From: Melieria omissa
Taxonomy: Eukaryota > Arthropoda > Insecta > Diptera > Ulidiidae
NCBI GenBank assembly: GCA_963971225.1
Contig: OZ020269.1
Span: 102,546,905 to 102,610,904 of the forward strand
Length of the DNA stretch: 64,000 nt
Direction: 5' to 3'
Position numbers and translations under genes: made by a program. Under the pieces are notes generated by a model. It did not search any database. It was not told the origin of the DNA and saw nothing but the letters and a program-made list of their open reading frames with translations. Each line of letters starts with the position of its first letter. Positions within the stretch are counted from its first letter, which is position 1. Positions 1-10,335 of this stretch are shown here, piece after piece.

Positions 1-168
1 ATTTTTAACTTCTATGAAAATTACCTTGAAACAGTAAAAAATGGCTTCAAAGTTTGCATAGAAACCATTTATAGAAACCATGGGACCCATTGACATCCAA
101 CTTGTTGAAAGTTAGTTATCGAAAATGCTTAGCTTTATGAAACTCATAGGTCTTTCTCTATTTTGTAG

Positions 169-928
169 ATCCACGCTAGGCAAAAGTCGAAAATTGGATG
201 GTCCTGCAAATCTCTTGATTCGCCACTGCAAGCAGAAGGAAACGGCTTACGTGACGCTGTTGAACGATAAACTAATGGAGAAGCTTAACATTTCGCTATT
301 TCCCAGCGCCGCACTGGAGCAACTCGAATGCCCATTTTGCGGCTTTGCGGCCAGCAATGATGTCTTTGCTACGAACAATCCCGTCAAAATTGTGGAGCGA
401 GCATCCCGAATTAGCAGTTCGCTACAAAAAGCAAACTATGAATGGCTTAAAAAATCGCTCAATTTGGATTACATAAACGAAGTCTACCAACAAATACAAG
501 ACAACAGTGCCAGCATATTTGATGAGAACGATCACAGCAATATGAGCTGCGTTTTGCAATACTTTAAGCAGAGCATTGACAGTATTGCCAGAGGTAAAAT
601 ACTGCCTGGCGCCGAGTTGGTTGCATCAATTCACAAACACCTGATGACACATTTCGCGCCGAACATTAAGACCACAATTGAACGATATATGACCAATGGT
701 TTGAGCAAATTGTTTGGCTATAATTTTCGCACCGATAAAGATCTACGAAAGCAACACAAGTCGCACGAATTTCACTCCAACTCTGAGGTTACATTTAAAA
801 ATTTGTTGGAGGATTTCAAACAGAAAGCTGAGGACTATATGTTCTCGAAGTTGAAGTCATGCGAACCAATTGTGAGACCATATAGAGCGCTGATGGAGGG
901 AACGTGCACGTGTCTACATTTGGGATTG
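169..928 (+). CDS. Prominin-like protein, internal exon (second extracellular loop, C-terminal part)
   Basis: Internal exon of a gene that begins left of the window. A pyrimidine tract ending in TTTTGTAG gives the acceptor at 167-168, and the exon ends before GTAAGG at 929. It starts with the last base of a codon and ends on a complete codon. It encodes about 253 residues, helical and charged, with CPFCGF near its start and KLKSCEPI...CTC near its end. Prominins are five-pass membrane glycoproteins of microvilli and other membrane protrusions; the segment before their last membrane helix has a similar Cys-Pro spacing followed by an LNLFWF-like entry. Here the exon ends HLGL and the next begins NGFWIF, which fits that pattern. 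The in-frame ATG at 125 lies in the intron and is probably not a start. Assignment rests on remembered family features, not an alignment; the expected earlier four membrane helices are outside the window. Confidence 0.7.
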
Positions 929-2285
929 GTAAGGATTTCATTAAGACGAAAAAGCACAAAGAAGAGGACAGTTTTTGAATCCCAATATACCGAGTTCCAA
1001 TCTCCCAAGCACAAAATTACTGATTGAAAAAACCATAAAAGATGTTGCCTTGGTCGGGAATGTTTCGAGCATAAGTGAAGCTCACGCTTGACCTTCAAGG
1101 TCAAGGACCAAGGCAGCACATTTATGGTTATTCCAATCGGTAAATTTAACAATCTTCTTAGAGACCTTAAGAAAACAGGAACAATGAATAGAGTACTCAT
1201 ACCATATTCACAATTTTTCATCAATACACCAACCTTGCTTAATTTTTTTTCCTCAGTCTTTGTGACTGATCTTTGACTTAACTCCGCACTCTCACCCACT
1301 CAACCTGTTACCAGATTATGGCCTATCGCAAAAATGCTCTCCAGTTTGTCACTTTGAAAGATGATAGGGCGTCCTCAACTTGGTCTTGCCACCGGAGACA
1401 CTCTCTCCCTATTCGCCTTCGAACTCCAACTACCGCGGAGACACTACCTCCCTCTTCGCCATTGAACTCCAACTACCGTTTTGTACACCTCTTTCACCGA
1501 AGCTTCATCATTCATATTGTTACGAAAATGACTTGTCTAAGTTCGTCCCTGGATTGTGCTTGAAAATAAAACACACTTCAATTACTCAACGCAAAACGCA
1601 TTCCAAAACCAGTAATCACTTTATTTTTGCATTGCATGTTTCCCCTCTTGCTCAAATCAGACTCGACTCTCTGCGCTGCATGCGGGTGCCTTTTATACCT
1701 GTCTGGTTATCGCGCCGATTATTTTTGCACATTCCAGTTGGACTATCTCTCGATCGTTCTTGCACATCCCATTACCATCGTGAGTCATCGCGAGCGAATC
1801 TTGCCATATCGAAATTATAGCAAGTCTGCCGTACTCTAGAGTGCGTGCCTAAAAGTATGCTCGTAAAAACATTCATGCATAGCACAGCAACAGAGTGCCT
1901 CAACGTTACAATATGGAAGACATGGCCAAGCCAGCTCATTCGCTGGATGTTGATTCGCTGTTCTACGGCCATGTCTTCAAACAACTCATACAGCTAATTT
2001 TTCGTTCATATTCGATACTCGTTTCCAGTACGAGAATGGCCGAATATTTTGCGAAGCACCTTTTACTCGAACCACTCCAAGTGCTCGAACCACGCCACTT
2101 AAAGTTGGCGGTACATCGAGCAGGATTTTATGGCCTTTGAGCTCAAAGTGATCTTAATATTTTTTTGTTAAGAAACCCCCCTGGATCCAGTTTTTTGTGC
2201 CTATTTATGTATTTTTTTAATTTTTATTTCAAAATCGATTTATTCGATTTAATTCTTTGATATGAATACTTTTTCCTATTTGCAG
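929..2285 (+). other. Intron of the prominin-like gene
   Basis: Donor GTAAGG at 929 and acceptor TTTGCAG ending at 2285; both junctions are phase 0, so exons 169-928 and 2286-8462 join without shifting frame. The intron contains a decayed LINE remnant (about 1310-1990, minus strand). Its short ORFs look like chance or LINE-derived reading frames. Confidence 0.7.
1310..1990 (-). mobile_element. Decayed 3' end of a non-LTR retrotransposon
   Basis: On the minus strand the sequence encodes QRINIQRMSWLGHVFHI, resembling the RLRWLGHV motif near the C-terminus of many insect LINE polyproteins. Further along the minus strand a block (about 1340-1440) matches the plus-strand segment at 54830-54920 (GTGTCTCCGGTGG...CAAGTT), and the 58801-59183 copy carries a related end. 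Frames are broken, so this is dead sequence inside the intron. Confidence 0.55.
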
Positions 2286-5200
2286 AATGGATTTTGGATC
2301 TTTGCATTTATCATATTCTTCTTACTTTTACCGATATGCTGTCTAAGTCTTTACTTAAAACAATTGTACGACACTGGCGCCCCTCGCAAACTTCAGTCAG
2401 CTCCGTTGAATCGCAGAAAACAGAAAGGTTTTCCACTATTTGCTGGTTGTCAAAAGAAGGAATCCAAAGCTCCCTTGCTGGATGACTCCAAAGAACGAAG
2501 TGCAACGCCAACAAAAAATCCGCAAAGTTCCTTTTCTAATAGAAGGGAAGCAACCGTTGATACGGATTCAACATGTGGATTGAAATGCACTTGTTCCAGC
2601 GATACAACTGTGATATCGCTTGTTTTCAATTGTAATATGACTGGGAATCGAACAGATAAATCTGCAAATGCTGTGACTGGCGTTAAAGTGGCTGAAGACA
2701 ATGATCGCATCACAGAAAAAACTCCTGTGCAAGGTTCTGTTGAACGGCCAAAAAATATACTGAAAGACGTGAAGCAAAAGACTTCCAAGCTTTTCGTATG
2801 TTGTCAGAAAAAGACCCCAAAAGAAGAAGATAAAACAAGTGCACTGAAATCTAGCAAAGTCGCAAAAGAGCTCCTAAACACAAAGGAAAGCTCATCTGTT
2901 TCTTTTAAGGAAGAAGAAAAAAAATCATCAAAAACCTGGTTTCGTTGTAAGAAGAAAGATTTCAAAGCATCGGTGGCAAGCGACACCGACGTTAAAGATA
3001 AAAAGAAAAATACCTCGAAAACATGGCTCTCTTGCAATAAGAAAGCCGCCACAAATGCAGAAGGATGTGGACCAAAGTGTACCTGTATTCCGTCGGTGGA
3101 ATCTGCTGGTGAAGTGATTGAGGTTGCCGGTAAAAACGAACCACGAGAGGCCAAAAAACCATCAAAACCGTGGCTCTGTTGCAAGAAGAAAGACTCAAAA
3201 TCGTCTGTCAAAACTCCCAAAGAAGAAGATAAGATGAGCCTAAAAACTTCTAAAACGCCATTTTATTGTAAGAAAAAGACCTCGAAAACGTCACTTAAAG
3301 ACGATTCTGGCGAACCAGTTAAGAAACGGAATGACAAACCAACCAAAAAATGGTCATGTTGTCTCAAAAAACCTAGTAAAGTCGAACCAACGTGCGTGCC
3401 CGAATGCGAGCTTCCATGCAACACTGCACGCGCAGTGTCCAATGACGAACAATTACCGCAACCGAGTACACAAATGGTGAAAGAGCCGATTGCGGAACGG
3501 CGAACCGAGACAGTTGAAAAAGTTGAGAAAGAACAAGAAGATGTGGAACCGCCCAATCAGGCAAGAACAACGGAACAGCAGGATATGGAAATTGTGGAAT
3601 CGAGAAAGGCAGGGTGTGGACCAAAGTGCACCTGTATTCCGTCGGTTGAATCTGCTGGTGAAGTGATTGAGGCTGCCGGTAAAAACGAACCCCGAGAGGC
3701 CAAAAAACCATCAAAACCGTGGCTCTGTTGCAAGAAGAAAGACTCAAAAGACGATTCTGGCGAACAAGTTAAGAAACGGAATGACAAACCGGCCATAAAA
3801 TGGTCATGTTGTCTGAAAAAACCTAGTAAGGTCGAACCAACGTGCGTGCCCGAATGCACGCTTCCATGCAATGCTGCACGGGCAGTGTCCAATGACGAAC
3901 AATTACCGCAACCGAGTACACAAATGGTGAAAGAGCCGATTGCGGAACGGCGAACCGAGACAGTTGAAAAAGTTGAGAAAGAACAAGAAGATGTGGAACC
4001 GCCCAATCAGGCAAGAACAACGGAACAGCAGGATATGGAAATTGTGGAATCGAGAAAGGCAGGGTGTGGACCAAAGTGCACCTGTATTCCGTCGGTTGAA
4101 TCTGCTGGTGAAGTGATTGAGGCTGCCGGTAAAAACGAACCCCGAGAGGCCAAAAAACCATCAAAACCGTGGCTCTATTGCAAGAAGAAATACTCAAAAT
4201 CGTCTGTCAAAACTCCTAAAGAAGAAGATAAGATGAGCGTAAAAACTTCTATGAAGCCATTTTGTTGTAAGAAAAAGGCCTCCAAAACGTCACTTAACGA
4301 CGATTCTGGCGAACAAGTTAAGAAACGGAATGACAAACCGGCCATAAAATGGTCATGTTGTCTGAAAAAACCTAGTAAGGTCGAACCAACGTGCATGCCC
4401 GAATGCACGCTTCCATGCAATGCTGCACGGACAGTGTCCAATGACGAACAATTACCGAAACCGAGTACACAAATGGTGAAAGAGCCGATTGCGGAACGGC
4501 GAACCGAGACAGTTGGAAAAGTTGAGAAAGAGCAAGAAGATGTGGAACCGCCCAATCAGGCAAGAACAACGGAACAGCAGGATACGGAAATTGTGGAATC
4601 GAGCAAGGAAGCCAGAACACCACAACCAATGGAACAACCACAAACAGTCGAACCACAAATAGTGGAACCACAAACAACAACAATAGAAAAACAAATATTA
4701 AAAACTGGGCAAGATGAAATACCAGTCGAAAGAATGGCCAATGAAGCTCAAGAGCCCCAGCCCCCAGGTACACCAACAGAAGAACCGAAAGTATATCTCT
4801 TGAGCGGACAAACACCTGGAATGATTCCAATTGAACAGTACGTACCTCAGTGGGTCTGTAACTTAGGGTGCACTTGCAAAAGTAGAGCGAAAAGAAGACG
4901 TAAAATTAGACATCGATGCCTTGGACCGCAAATATTCCAGCAACCAATGTTCGAACAGTTGGCAGGGCAACAAATATCCGAACCCGGGACGTTAATGGGT
5001 AAACAGAAGATATTTTATTGGGTACCTGGTGAACAAGTGTCACAGTGGCATAACCAAACGGACAGTGAGTATTCCGATGGGGGGCATGACAGTAGTAACA
5101 GCAGTAGAGAGTCGAGACGTAAAAGAAAACTGAGAAGTAGAAGAAGGCAAATGTCGGGACAATGTCCGTTTATGGGTTATCAAACACAGGGATCTAGTAC

Positions 5201-8200
5201 AACATTGGGTGGCCAAAAGATATACGGCTCGAGTAAGCCGATAGCGGGAGAATCAATATTGCAGCCGGATGAGGAAAGGGGTGAACAGTTTTTTGCTGGA
5301 GCGCGTGACACTAGTGTCGATAGCAAAGATTCAAACAATCATTGTAAAATGAAAGGATTTGCTACTGTCGAATGGCATGCAGAACCGGAAGTGATGTTTC
5401 CAAATAGAAGAACAGAAGAATGGGCGCGACTGCCGAGGTCGAATCTTCCAATACTCGAAGAGCCAGTGTCTCTATGGAATATGCAAAACGATGAAGAATT
5501 TTACGATGGAAAGCGTGACAGTAGTACCAGTAGCCGAGAGTCTAGGCGTGAAAGAAAAGCGCGACGGAGAGCTGAAAGAAGAAGCGGCCGTCAACTTACA
5601 GACGAAGTGATGATGCCAGGACATGGCGCAACACCAATAGGACAGTTTATAAATCCTGATGGACAGCAAATGATGGCTATGGAAAATGGGGCACAGTTTC
5701 CCATGGCAATGCATAACAGCAGAGGCAGTAGCAAGGATTCAAGGAAAGCGAGAGAGAATCCTTGGAGTAGCGAAGATGCAATGGGAATGCACACGGAGAA
5801 GGCAATGCCCGGAACCAACGCAGTATTAGACGACGCAGTATTTTCGAATGCACATCGACAGAACAAGCCCATAAATGAGAAGTTCGGGCAGCTGATACCA
5901 GGACCGGAGGCAATAATCCATGAAGGGCAAATATATTATTTGGTACCTGGCAAACAAATGCCTCAGTGCGATAAGCAAAGGGATAAAGAGAACAGTAGTA
6001 CCAGTAGTAGAGAATCGAGACGTAGAAGAAAATCCAGACGGAAAGCTGGAAGAGAAAGCAGCAGCGAATATTCTGACGAAGAGGAAATGCAAGAACGATA
6101 CCAAATGCCCAAAATTAGTTCGATGAAAAGTGGACATCAAATACATGCTTCCAGCATGCCGCTAGCTGGAGAGCAAAAGAATGAACAATTCTTTATTGCA
6201 GAGCGAGAAAGCAGTATCGATGACAAGAGTGCTGAAGGAGAAATGCTCGAGATGGACGGCATACTGGACAAACGACTAACGAATAGCTCAACACTTGAAC
6301 AGTCTCAATCGGTTAGGCACATTCGAGAACAGGAAGATCTGTTCAAGGGAGAGCGCGACAGCAGCAGCGGTAGTAAGGATTCCCAACATAGGCGCAAAGC
6401 TAAGAAAGGCAGCAATGTACAATTTGCAGACGAACAGATAATGTCGGCAGGAAGTCGGAAATCAGTGGAATTCGCTGAACCACAAATACTCGGTTCGCGC
6501 ACCGAAGGAGGCAGATCGTTTAGCAGTGCACTTCAAATGCACAAGTCGAGCATATCGCTAGTTGAACCGCAAACATCTTGGCCTCATATGCCAATTAATG
6601 AACGGGCTTCGTATGGACGACGTAGGAGTAGCACCGATTTCAGGCGCAAAAAGAAAGTTATATCTAAGCGCAAAGCCAAATGGGGAAGCAGTGGATCGAT
6701 GAAAGAACGAAAAAGCAGCACCGCACTCAGCTGGACACGAGATGAGCAGGACTTGGATGATGGACTCAACACGGACGAATCGAACACATCGCTAACTGAA
6801 CAATTCGTTAGTAAACTACAAATGGCGCCACCGAACGTGGTAAACGATAACCAGTTAAAAGCTGAACGGAGTGCGCCAACAGCGGAAGTGGATGGAACGG
6901 CTGTAGAGGCTACGAAAATGAAAGGACCAAATACAGATGAACAGCAAACGTTCAATATGAGCACATCCAGCCGGAAAGAGGCAGATACACACGGTAAAAA
7001 TATGTCGGCACTTGTAGGACGCGAGTTGGAAATGCCTGAATCGGCCAAGGCAGGAGTTACGCAACTTAGATATAGGCAGAAGGGTTCCGCATCGCTTATG
7101 GGGACTGTGAATCAGCCGACAGATAAGCCAGTCGGTGTCCCCAATCCTACGACGTATGATGAACTCACTTCCGAACAGAAACCCATATCGCAAGTCACTG
7201 AAAAACCAGCAGCTGAGCAGAACATCAACGAAGCGGGGAGTTCTATATCTAGGCAGCTGAAATATAGAAAGAGAGTGTCCGAGTCGCAGATGCAAACAGA
7301 TAGTCAGTTTTTAGATGCGAGGGATGGAATTGTCGACTGCAGCTCCGACTGCTTTTGTGACCGTAAAAAAAGGTCGATAATGCTAAAGGAACGTCGAAAA
7401 GCCATGCGGACTCGTAGTGTACAGAGAAACCACGTGCAAAATGTACAGCCAGCAGAACAGTTGACTTACGGGCAGCAAATGCCGCGAACCCAAAAACACA
7501 CAGTAGATCAGAATGTTCAAGTTAATGAAGAAATTCCCAACCAAGTGGAACATGAACAAGAAACCAAGGCATACTTAACAGATCAGATGCAGATTGTCGA
7601 CTGCAGCTCCGACTGCTTTTGTGATCGTAAAAAAGGGTCGATAATGCTAAAGGAACGTCGAAAAGCTAGGCGGACTGGTAGTGTACAGAGAAACCGCGTG
7701 GAAAATGTACAGTCAGCAGAACAGTTGACTTACAGGCAGCAAATGCCTCGAACCCAAAAACGCACGGTAGATCAGAATGTTCGAGTAAATGAAGAAATTC
7801 CCAACCAAGTGGAACATGAAAAAGAAACCAAGGCATACTTAAGAGATCAGTTTATGCGACAAGCGGAGATGATCAGCCAAACTGATCCAATTGAAGCACA
7901 AATGTCGTACAGAGATCGACAATCGCTGGAACAAACGGCTCCTCGGTTTGTGCGACAAACTAAAGAACACATTGCTAGTAAAGTTAGCAATAAACAAGAA
8001 AGGTCTCCTACAACTGGTGGACAATCCAGGGATAGAAAGCATAAGACCAGATCCGGTGAACGAAAGACTGATCGATTGGAATATCGAGAATATGCGCCAG
8101 AATACACTGACGTTCAATTTGAGGCTAAGCGAAGAAAGTGCCACAGAATAGCACCAATCGAGGAACAGCTGACGAAGAGAAAGCAAATTGCCGAAACCAG

Positions 8201-8462
8201 AGGCGAATTACTCGTAGAGGCACAACTGATCGAGCGACCAGATATGCCCGGGACAAGTAAGCAAGCAGGCGAGCGGCTGCAACGCGAGCGGCGTCAACGT
8301 GAGCGACTTCAACGCGAGCACCAGGATGTAGCTGCCTCTGAAAGTGTTAGGTCGCGCATATCGAGACGAACATTGAAAATGACTGGCGTTCGAATGTATC
8401 ACAAGCCGAAGGGTCATAAAGCCTCAGAGTTCAATGTAGATGATTTCAATGTAGACCTTTGA
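2286..8462 (+). CDS. Prominin-like protein, terminal exon: last membrane helix and giant repetitive cytoplasmic tail
   Basis: The open frame runs from 2262, but the exon starts at 2286 after TTTGCAG and supplies about 2,058 residues to the TGA at 8460-8462. It opens with a hydrophobic helix (NGFWIFAFIIFF..., about 25 residues) followed by KQLY, as in the last helix of prominins. What follows is unusual: known prominin tails are short, to my knowledge. The tail has (a) Lys-rich segments with W-x-CCKKK-like motifs; (b) three long repeats beginning GCGPKCTCIPSVESAGEVIE near 3063, 3612 and 4062 (spacings about 549 and 450 bp); (c) an Arg/Ser region with SSRESRR at about 5100, 5525 and 6000; (d) a duplicated block with CSSDCFCDRKK at about 7350 and 7615; and (e) a charged C-terminus. 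The frame stays open over 6 kb, so the exon is probably functional. Palmitoylation of the Cys clusters would be inference. The tail could instead belong to a fused gene, but the phase-0 splice supports one protein. Confidence 0.68.
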   Translation, partial: NGFWIFAFIIFFLLLPICCLSLYLKQLYDTGAPRKLQSAPLNRRKQKGFPLFAGCQKKESKAPLLDDSKERSATPTKNPQSSFSNRREATVDTDSTCGLKCTCSSDTTVISLVFNCNMTGNRTDKSANAVTGVKVAEDNDRITEKTPVQGSVERPKNILKDVKQKTSKLFVCCQKKTPKEEDKTSALKSSKVAKELLNTKESSSVSFKEEEKKSSKTWFRCKKKDFKASVASDTDVKDKKKNTSKTWLSCNKKAATNAEGCGPKCTCIPSVESAGEVIEVAGKNEPREAKKPSKPWLCCKKKDSKSSVKTPKEEDKMSLKTSKTPFYCKKKTSKTSLKDDSGEPVKKRNDKPTKKWSCCLKKPSKVEPTCVPECELPCNTARAVSNDEQLPQPSTQMVKEPIAERRTETVEKVEKEQEDVEPPNQARTTEQQDMEIVESRKAGCGPKCTCIPSVESAGEVIEAAGKNEPREAKKPSKPWLCCKKKDSKDDSGEQVKKRNDKPAIKWSCCLKKPSKVEPTCVPECTLPCNAARAVSNDEQLPQPSTQMVKEPIAERRTETVEKVEKEQEDVEPPNQARTTEQQDMEIVESRKAGCGPKCTCIPSVESAGEVIEAAGKNEPREAKKPSKPWLYCKKKYSKSSVKTPKEEDKMSVKTSMKPFCCKKKASKTSLNDDSGEQVKKRNDKPAIKWSCCLKKPSKVEPTCMPECTLPCNAARTVSNDEQLPKPSTQMVKEPIAERRTETVGKVEKEQEDVEPPNQARTTEQQDTEIVESSKEARTPQPMEQPQTVEPQIVEPQTTTIEKQILKTGQDEIPVERMANEAQEPQPPGTPTEEPKVYLLSGQTPGMIPIEQYVPQWVCNLGCTCKSRAKRRRKIRHRCLGPQIFQQPMFEQLAGQQISEPGTLMGKQKIFYWVPGEQVSQWHNQTDSEYSDGGHDSSNSSRESRRKRKLRSRRRQMSGQCPFMGYQTQGSSTTLGGQKIYGSSKPIAGESILQPDEERGEQFFAGARDTSVDSKDSNNHCKMKGFATVEWHAEPEVMFPNRRTEEWARLPRSNLPILEEPVSLWNMQNDEEFYDGKRDSSTSSRESRRERKARRRAERRSGRQLTDEVMMPGHGATPIGQFINPDGQQMMAMENGAQFPMAMHNSRGSSKDSRKARENPWSSEDAMGMHTEKAMPGTNAVLDDAVFSNAHRQNKPINEKFGQLIPGPEAIIHEGQIYYLVPGKQMPQCDKQRDKENSSTSSRESRRRRKSRRKAGRESSSEYSDEEEMQERYQMPKISSMKSGHQIHASSMPLAGEQKNEQFFIAERESSIDDKSAEGEMLEMDGILDKRLTNSSTLEQSQSVRHIREQEDLFKGERDSSSGSKDSQHRRKAKKGSNVQFADEQIMSAGSRKSVEFAEPQILGSRTEGGRSFSSALQMHKSSISLVEPQTSWPHMPINERASYGRRRSSTDFRRKKKVISKRKAKWGSSGSMKERKSSTALSWTRDEQDLDDGLNTDESNTSLTEQFVSKLQMAPPNVVNDNQLKAERSAPTAEVDGTAVEATKMKGPNTDEQQTFNMSTSSRKEADTHGKNMSALVGRELEMPESAKAGVTQLRYRQKGSASLMGTVNQPTDKPVGVPNPTTYDELTSEQKPISQVTEKPAAEQNINEAGSSISRQLKYRKRVSESQMQTDSQFLDARDGIVDCSSDCFCDRKKRSIMLKERRKAMRTRSVQRNHVQNVQPAEQLTYGQQMPRTQKHTVDQNVQVNEEIPNQVEHEQETKAYLTDQMQIVDCSSDCFCDRKKGSIMLKERRKARRTGSVQRNRVENVQSAEQLTYRQQMPRTQKRTVDQNVRVNEEIPNQVEHEKETKAYLRDQFMRQAEMISQTDPIEAQMSYRDRQSLEQTAPRFVRQTKEHIASKVSNKQERSPTTGGQSRDRKHKTRSGERKTDRLEYREYAPEYTDVQFEAKRRKCHRIAPIEEQLTKRKQIAETRGELLVEAQLIERPDMPGTSKQAGERLQRERRQRERLQREHQDVAASESVRSRISRRTLKMTGVRMYHKPKGHKASEFNVDDFNVDL
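3063..4610 (+). repeat. Coding minisatellite in the prominin-like tail (3 long units)
   Basis: Three units start with GCGPKCTC. Unit 1 (from 3063) and unit 3 (from about 4062) include a segment with KTPKEEDKMS; unit 2 (from about 3612) lacks it, explaining the 549- versus 450-bp spacing. Units are nearly identical at the DNA level, which indicates recent duplication or conversion, and the frame is preserved throughout. Confidence 0.85.
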
Positions 8463-9800
8463 TTGGCTGTTTCCATATTCACGTTCTCGTGAATGATTTC
8501 AAGAAATCCAAGATCCTGTGGTCGAAGTGTGTTAATTGCCTTGAAGTGTAATGCTCATGAGAAGACTTAGTTGCTAAAGCGAAATATATGTGTATGTTAT
8601 ATGTTTAAGTGATAAACTCAATGTGCAGTTTTTATTAGGGAGATTGTAGGGAAACCGATAGTGGATACCCGATGTTTGCTTTCCAAGGCAAACACGCAAA
8701 GGTTGCCTGTTGCAGAGTTTGATGAGAACCTATTGAACTATTTGAAGTATTTTTTTGAAGCCAAAGTTACATGAAAGTTACTGTCCTGTCTTAAGGTTTG
8801 TTGTATTGAGTCATCAAGAGGAGGAAGTTTTGGCCAAACGAGAACATTAAGAGAAAAGCTCGAGACGTAACTTGCAGACGACATAAGCAACATGTGTTGT
8901 CGTCCAGGAATCCTAAAAATTTTCAACAAATAAGTTCAGGTGAATACATGTCGTTTTGGTAGGTTAAGAGGCCGTTATTTACAACAACAACAACTACAAA
9001 TACATTGCAGGTTGCATTGAGTGCCCCCAATGATGAGCGCCGCCATCTGATTAAAACGAGTAGTGTTGCTGCTGCCGCGTCGCTCCTGTTGTCATTGTTG
9101 TGTGTTGCGCGCATTTCGGTGCGCATGCGCACAGCACACGCGTTCCCTTGTGCCCGCATGAAGGTTAATCGAGCGGGCGCGCAAGCAAATTTCCGTAAAC
9201 AACTAAAAGCGAATAAAAATACAAATAATAAAAACAACAACAGTTGGCAACCAAAAGGAACCTAATCATTCGATCCGTCCGGATGGCCGCACACTTAACC
9301 GACCGACCCATCAAGTTGTGCTGCAATAAACGTCAAAAAGCGGCCCATTGCTGTCCATTTCATCAACGTGTGAAATAAATCACTCAACGTGCTGAAAATC
9401 CATTAAATGCAGCGTGTGCGCGGCTCCTCTCCTTTTATGCGTCGAGTTCAAGGCGCCTCGTAACATATAATGTTGCACTGCAGAGAAGGAGAGAAACTTG
9501 AACAGATCCAAGAGGGGTTGGTGTTGCTAGTGTTGTTGTAGCATACAATTACGACATGTTGGTGTAGTTGTGAAGAAAGAAACCAGTAAGAGTGCTTAAG
9601 CTGCTTGAATTCGATTATAGCCACGTCCCGATTCCTTCGTTGAAATTGGGCATTTTTAAATATTATAAACAATGTTAATAAAAACGAAGAGAAATAAAAT
9701 AAATTTAATTCAAGTTATGAATTCTTTAATCAATATTTTCATTCGGTTAAAATTGGATCAACATGATTCAGTAATAAAAAGTCATTTATGGGAAGATTTC
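8463..9800. other. Downstream flank, no gene seen
   Basis: Probable 3' UTR followed by unique DNA. I see no AATAAA in the first 400 bases after the stop. About 8985-9260 is GC-richer with CAA-type repeats. ORFs here lack domains. Confidence 0.5.
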
Positions 9801-9805
9801 ATGGT

Positions 9806-10335
9806 TAGGTTAGGTTAGTTTAGAGGTTCTGTTGGGTCTTTGTTGGGTTTTCTGTAGATTCAGATAAATTCTTGGGAGCCATTTGATCTTGGTGAAAAAG
9901 TTGTGAGCTTAGAGGTCCTGCTGGGTCCGTTGTAAAGCCCTTTGATGTGAATTATAGTATTCCTCTCTATCTGTTGGGTTCTCTGTAGATCCACATGGAT
10001 TTTTGGGAGCCACTTGATCTCGGTGAGAAAGTTGTTACTTTAGAGCAGGGGTCGGCAAAATTGACAATGAGAGGGTGTTAGTGAGCGCAGTGTAATTTCT
10101 CTTCACTGTGTAAATTATACCTTAACAACGGCTGATAGACGGTGTACGTGTGCTGAGCGTACTGCTCATATGAGTAAGCTTTGCCGACCACTGGTTTAGA
10201 GGTACTGCTAGATCCGTTGTGAAGCACTTCTATTTAAACTAAAGTATTCTTCTTTATCTGTTAGGTTCTCTGTGGATCCAGGTGGATTCTTGGGAGCCAT
10301 TTTATCTCGGTGAGAAAGTAGTGCACATTGGAGAT
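9806..10335. repeat. Three degenerate tandem units of about 135 bp
   Basis: Each unit contains a version of TTGGGAGCCA(T/C)TTGATCT followed by GGTGA(G/A)AAAGTTGT or a variant, and each is preceded by a variant of CTGTTGGGTTCTCTGTAGAT. The second and third units are separated by the 148-bp MITE at 10046-10193. On the minus strand the unit can be read as a short protein motif, so it may be an old coding repeat. Confidence 0.7.
10046..10193. mobile_element. hAT-type MITE, 148 bp
   Basis: Starts CAGGGGTCGGCAAA and ends TTTGCCGACCACTG, inverted repeats with one mismatch. It is flanked by an 8-bp duplication, CTTTAGAG at 10038-10045 and GTTTAGAG at 10194-10201 (7 of 8 identical). The 8-bp duplication and CAGGG termini fit the hAT superfamily. 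It has no coding capacity and interrupts the surrounding tandem repeat. Confidence 0.85.

Noticed and set aside
835..1299. A 154-aa minus-strand frame across the exon/intron border
   Set aside because: It overlaps the coding exon antisense and shows no domain.
3263..4830. Many minus-strand frames antisense to the prominin-like tail
   Set aside because: They repeat with the coding minisatellite and are shadows of the plus-strand frame.
9005..9265. A small basic protein gene
   Set aside because: Composition-driven frame ending in CAA-repeat; no start context or conservation signal visible.
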